Shown here piece by piece: positions 3,790 to 6,363 of a DNA stretch of 6,363 nt; the stretch's first letter is position 1; each line of letters begins with the position of its first letter. The stretch comes from an uncultured Senegalimassilia sp. GTDB lineage: Bacteria; Actinomycetota; Coriobacteriia; Coriobacteriales; Eggerthellaceae. The stretch is from the NCBI GenBank assembly GCA_937925385.1, contig CALEWN010000001.1, positions 1-6,363 of the forward strand, written 5' to 3'. The position numbers were made by a program, and so were the translations under genes. The notes under the pieces are model-generated. The model saw nothing but the letters and a program-made list of their open reading frames with translations, was not told the origin of the DNA and did no database searches.

Positions 3790-5793
3790 ATGCAATACAC
3801 AAGGACACCTCAATTCCCAGGCAGCCAGCGGGAGGAAGCGCGTTGTCGCGTTGCATGGATGATCGCGGCTGTGCTAGTGGTCGTTGCTTGCGCGTGTGCG
3901 TTGGCGGCTTTGCCGGGCAAAGCCTATGCAAAGTCGTACACCATGCCGCAAGTGAACATTCAGGCTCAGCTGGAAACCGATGGAACGCTTCACGTGGTGG
4001 AACAGCGCACGTTCGATTTCAACGGCTCGTATTCCGCTATTTGGTGGTCGTTAAGTCTGCTGCCTACGAACGCGGAATTCTCCGTGAACGGTGTTCGCAT
4101 GATGGGCGTCGATGATTCCGGCGCTGCTGAAGGGTCGATGTCGGCGCTGCCCGAGGTGCCGTTCGAGCTGAAGTGGCGCGAGGAAGGTGGCCCGGGGCGG
4201 AACTCCTATTCCCTGGACAGCCCGAAGAACACGGTGTATGTGTTCTTCGGCTCTCATCCCGAGCGTGTGGTTGTGGAGCTTGATTACACCATCACCAATA
4301 TGGCCCAGGTGTACGATGACGTCTCCGAGGTGTATTGGCAGTATCTAGGCTCCGAGTGGTCGGCAGCCTCCGAGAACGTGACGGCCACGCTTCAGCTTCC
4401 CCTCCCCCAGGGCGTTACGGTGGATCCTGGTGAGAACGTGCGCGCATGGGGCCATGGTCCGCTGAGCGGCAACGTTTCCGTTAACGCCGATGGTTCGGTC
4501 ACATGCACGGTTCCTCGTGTGGAAACCGGCGAATATGCCGAGATGCGCGTGTGCATCCCTTCCAAATGGCTGACGAACGTGTCGCTGAGCACGCATCGCC
4601 TGCATGCCGGAGAACAGCGCCTGGATACGGTGCTGAAGGAGGAGAAGGCCTGGGCTGATACGGCGAACAGCAAGCGCATGATGTCCTTGGCGTTCTCCGT
4701 GGCGTGCGTGGCCGTGTGCGTTGCGGCATTGATTTGGGCTATTGTCATGTTCTTCCGCCATGGCAAGGAGCATAAGCCGGACTTTACGGAGCAATACTGG
4801 CGCGATGTGCCGCGAAAGGGCTTGCATCCGGCCGTCATCGGCCGCTTGTGGCGTTGGGACAGGACGAGTACCGACGATCTTACGGCAACTATCATGCATC
4901 TGGCGCAAACGGGTGCTGTTCGCATCGATTCCGGTTCATATATGGCGCCGACGAAGCATGGCGGCATGAAAACGGTCAACGACTTCTATATCACGAAGAT
5001 GGTGGAGGCCGATGCCGTAAGCGACCCGATTGACAAGGCGGCGTTCGAGCTGCTGTTCGATAAGGTGGCGGCAGGCCAGAATTCGCTGTGGTTCGGCAGC
5101 ATCAAGAAATACGGCGATGATCATCCTGAGCGGCTGGTGAACGCCGTGAAACACTGGCAAGATGTGCTGACCGCGGAGACGGACAAGCACGGATTCTTCG
5201 AGGAGAAGGGCAATAATCTGCGCGCCTGGACGTGGGCGCTCGCTGTCATATTGATTGCGGTGGCAATGGTGATTTGGTTCATAACCGATAACATGCTGCC
5301 CGTGATATGCGGTGTTCCCACTGTTGCGGCGCTGGCTTTCATCGGGAACAACATGACGCGACGCAGCGTCGATGGCAACAACCTGGTTGCGCACTGCAAG
5401 GCGTTGCGCAATTGGCTGCGCGATTTCAGCTCGCTTGAGGAGCGTCCGCCCACCGATGTGAAGGTGTGGGGCGAGTTCATGGTGTACGCGTATCTGTTCG
5501 GCGTTGCGAAGCAGGCCATCGAGCAGCTTCGCAAGACGCAGCCCCAGTTGTTCACGGTCGATCAAACGTATGGAGATACCTATGTGCCCTGGTGGGGCTG
5601 GTACACCTCCTATGAGACCGGTGCGAGCGCCGGGATGCCTGATGTGGGAAGCTTCCTCTCCTCGTCGTTCAACCAGGCTGTGAAAACCGCTCACGAGGCT
5701 ATACAGGCCGAATCCAGCGGCAGCGGAAGCGGCGGCGGATTCTCCAGCGGTGGCGGCGGAGGCTTCGGCGGCGGCGGTGGCGGAGCCCGTTAG
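3790..5793 (+). CDS. DUF2207 family membrane protein with glycine-rich C-terminus
   Basis: This 667-residue envelope protein belongs to the DUF2207 (YciQ-like) family, whose function is not known and which is commonly encoded with LemA. Domains seen: signal peptide 1-47 with a likely cleavage after AYA (the hydrophobic core also holds VVAC at 31-34, a weak lipobox); an extracytoplasmic beta-rich DUF2207 domain about 48-290, starting with VNIQAQLETDGTLHVVEQRTFDF; a membrane helix 297-322; a cytoplasmic segment with the family motif P347-AVIGRLWRW and DDLTATIMHLAQTGAVRI (362-379); two more helices about 480-520; a further soluble part; and a Ser/Gly then poly-Gly tail (about 642-667) ending GGGGGGAR. 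Such tails are typical of DUF2207 and TPM proteins. The start at 3790 has AAGGAG at 3776-3781, 8 bases upstream; a TTG at 3757 is less likely. The minus-strand tRNA-Ser gene separates it from lemA, so it has its own promoter. Confidence 0.9.
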   Translation: MQYTRTPQFPGSQREEARCRVAWMIAAVLVVVACACALAALPGKAYAKSYTMPQVNIQAQLETDGTLHVVEQRTFDFNGSYSAIWWSLSLLPTNAEFSVNGVRMMGVDDSGAAEGSMSALPEVPFELKWREEGGPGRNSYSLDSPKNTVYVFFGSHPERVVVELDYTITNMAQVYDDVSEVYWQYLGSEWSAASENVTATLQLPLPQGVTVDPGENVRAWGHGPLSGNVSVNADGSVTCTVPRVETGEYAEMRVCIPSKWLTNVSLSTHRLHAGEQRLDTVLKEEKAWADTANSKRMMSLAFSVACVAVCVAALIWAIVMFFRHGKEHKPDFTEQYWRDVPRKGLHPAVIGRLWRWDRTSTDDLTATIMHLAQTGAVRIDSGSYMAPTKHGGMKTVNDFYITKMVEADAVSDPIDKAAFELLFDKVAAGQNSLWFGSIKKYGDDHPERLVNAVKHWQDVLTAETDKHGFFEEKGNNLRAWTWALAVILIAVAMVIWFITDNMLPVICGVPTVAALAFIGNNMTRRSVDGNNLVAHCKALRNWLRDFSSLEERPPTDVKVWGEFMVYAYLFGVAKQAIEQLRKTQPQLFTVDQTYGDTYVPWWGWYTSYETGASAGMPDVGSFLSSSFNQAVKTAHEAIQAESSGSGSGGGFSSGGGGGFGGGGGGAR

Positions 5794-5913
5794 GCTTGGC
5801 CGAGCTTCCGTGCATTGCCAACGGCGCAAAAGGCTAACGTTTAGGCTTTCGGTCGGTTACGTCAGCTTGCTTGCCGCCGAGTCCAGGCGTCCGGCTTTTC
5901 GACGATGTCGGTC

Positions 5914-5922
5914 TGCTAAGAT
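5914..5922 (+). promoter_or_regulatory. Possible extended -10 promoter
   Basis: TGCTAAGAT (5914-5922) fits the extended -10 pattern, with TAAGAT matching five of six bases of TATAAT. The upstream CTTTTC (5895-5900, spacing 16) is a weak -35. Transcription would start near 5929, only about 32 bases before the strong hairpin at 5961, giving a short terminated RNA of about 80 nt or, with read-through, the transporter mRNA. Confidence 0.35.
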
Positions 5923-5960
5923 AGCGGACGCGTCGTTAAGAGCGAATCACGTTGAGCACG

Positions 5961-6008
5961 AAACGCCGATCTGCGTCGCCTTATGCGGCTGCAGATCGGC
6001 GTTTCTTT
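5961..6008 (+). terminator. Strong intrinsic terminator or attenuator
   Basis: AAACGCCGATCTGC (5961-5974) pairs perfectly over 14 bp with GCAGATCGGCGTTT (5991-6004). A 16-base loop can itself form a short GCC/GGC stem, and CTTTATT follows. It lies 53 bases before the transporter ATG and 168 bases after the DUF2207 stop. It is either a distant terminator for DUF2207 or a premature terminator in the transporter leader. Confidence 0.82.
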
Positions 6009-6056
6009 ATTGCGCCCGGTTATGGGTTGCAATCGGGGGGGTAAAGGGAAGGTTGC

Positions 6057-6363
6057 ATGAAGAAGGAACTGCCCTCTTGGGCGTATAAGGTTGCTATCGT
6101 TGTGGCGACCATCATCTGGGGTTACAGCTTCGTGTCCATGAAAGATGTGGTAGCGGTCATTCCGCCAGCATGGTTGCTGGGCTTCCGCTTTCTGTTCGCG
6201 GGCATTGTGTTGACCGCTATCCTTTGGAAGCGCGTCCGTAAGGCCTTCAGCGGCAAGATGGTGCTCGCCGGCACCGCGCTCGGCTTGGCCGATTATCTGG
6301 CATTCTGGACGCAAACCGTTGGCTTGGAGCACACCACTCCAGGCATCAACGCGTTTCTTACGG
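6057..6363 (+). CDS. EamA/DMT-superfamily transporter (partial, 5' end)
   Basis: The first 102 codons are present and the gene runs off the right edge. Seen: a short charged start (MKKELPSWAYK), a first membrane helix KVAIVVATIIWGYSFVSMKD with the WG(Y/S)xF pattern typical of EamA proteins, a second helix after PPAWLLGFRFLFAG with the conserved R, and a third ending FWTQTVGLEHTTPGINAFLT. That last stretch matches the common EamA reading AL..TsA..AaFLt. Family knowledge: these inner-membrane carriers have ten helices as two EamA repeats and export amino acids, metabolites or nucleotide sugars; the substrate cannot be told from this part. The start is supported by GGGAAGG at 6046-6052. The leader contains a strong terminator-like hairpin. 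Confidence 0.9.
   Translation, partial: MKKELPSWAYKVAIVVATIIWGYSFVSMKDVVAVIPPAWLLGFRFLFAGIVLTAILWKRVRKAFSGKMVLAGTALGLADYLAFWTQTVGLEHTTPGINAFLT

Larger units (their letters stand above)
5794..6056. other. Intergenic leader region before the transporter gene
   Basis: These 263 bases hold no recognised gene. They contain an extended -10 candidate (5914-5922), a strong hairpin terminator (5961-6008) and the ribosome site of the next gene (GGGAAGG, 6046-6052), preceded by seven G residues (6035-6041). No strong terminator lies directly after the DUF2207 stop; only an imperfect stem at 5829-5849 is visible. The 5961-6008 terminator could end the DUF2207 transcript, a short RNA started inside the gap, or both. 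Confidence 0.5.

Noticed and set aside
3985..4003. Second parS-like site near CACGTG at about 3991
   Set aside because: Only the CACGTG core and one side match. The right half has extra bases and the palindrome fails.
4936..5829. Minus-strand ORF of 297 residues opposite the DUF2207 gene
   Set aside because: The plus strand has signal peptide, helices and family motifs. The minus reading is Ala/His/Arg-rich without motifs, typical of a GC-rich shadow.
5829..5849. Imperfect hairpin after the DUF2207 stop as its terminator
   Set aside because: The stem has a central G-G mismatch and no T run follows; the 5961-6008 hairpin is much stronger.
6035..6041. Run of seven G as a phase-variation tract
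   Set aside because: The run is short, lies outside coding sequence and is within what a GC-rich genome can show by chance. No strain comparison is available.

Overview
The window reads as a moderate-to-high GC (roughly 55-60% by eye), densely packed bacterial chromosome segment made of housekeeping and envelope genes. Protein flavour, gene order and the Shine-Dalgarno style suggest a member of the Coriobacteriia (Eggerthellaceae-like Actinomycetota). That placement comes from memory of similar proteins, not from a search, and is only moderately secure. I see no insertion sequence, phage gene, CRISPR array or plasmid signature.

Layout from left to right. (1) The last 44 codons of a citrate synthase-family gene, closed by a strong intrinsic terminator. 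(2) A gene-poor stretch of about 370 bases with unusual strand composition. (3) tRNA-Ser(UGA) on the minus strand with its own terminator. (4) A plus-strand pair, tadA (tRNA A34 deaminase) and ispE (MEP-pathway kinase), overlapping by one base at TGATG. A perfect 16-bp parS palindrome (TGTTTCACGTGAAACA), centred in a 20-bp perfect palindrome, lies inside the first codons of ispE. (5) lemA and a small three-helix membrane protein, followed by a terminator. (6) A roughly 230-base gap with a perfect 10-bp dyad, an extended -10 element and a possible short peptide. (7) tRNA-Ser(GCU) on the minus strand with a terminator and a good promoter. (8) A large DUF2207-family membrane protein with a poly-glycine tail, the usual partner of LemA. 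(9) A 263-base gap with a promoter-like element and a very strong hairpin terminator. (10) The start of an EamA/DMT-family transporter that runs off the window.

The genes fall into three themes: translation (two tRNA-Ser genes and tadA), isoprenoid precursor synthesis (ispE), and an envelope module (LemA, small membrane protein, DUF2207 protein). The parS site implies that this locus is a ParB (Spo0J) loading point and therefore probably close to the chromosome origin. The most notable points are the parS site embedded in, and apparently shaping, an N-terminal extension of IspE; the dyad/promoter/short-ORF unit at 3426-3572; and the terminator-bearing leader before the transporter gene. I found no clear evidence of a wholly new system.
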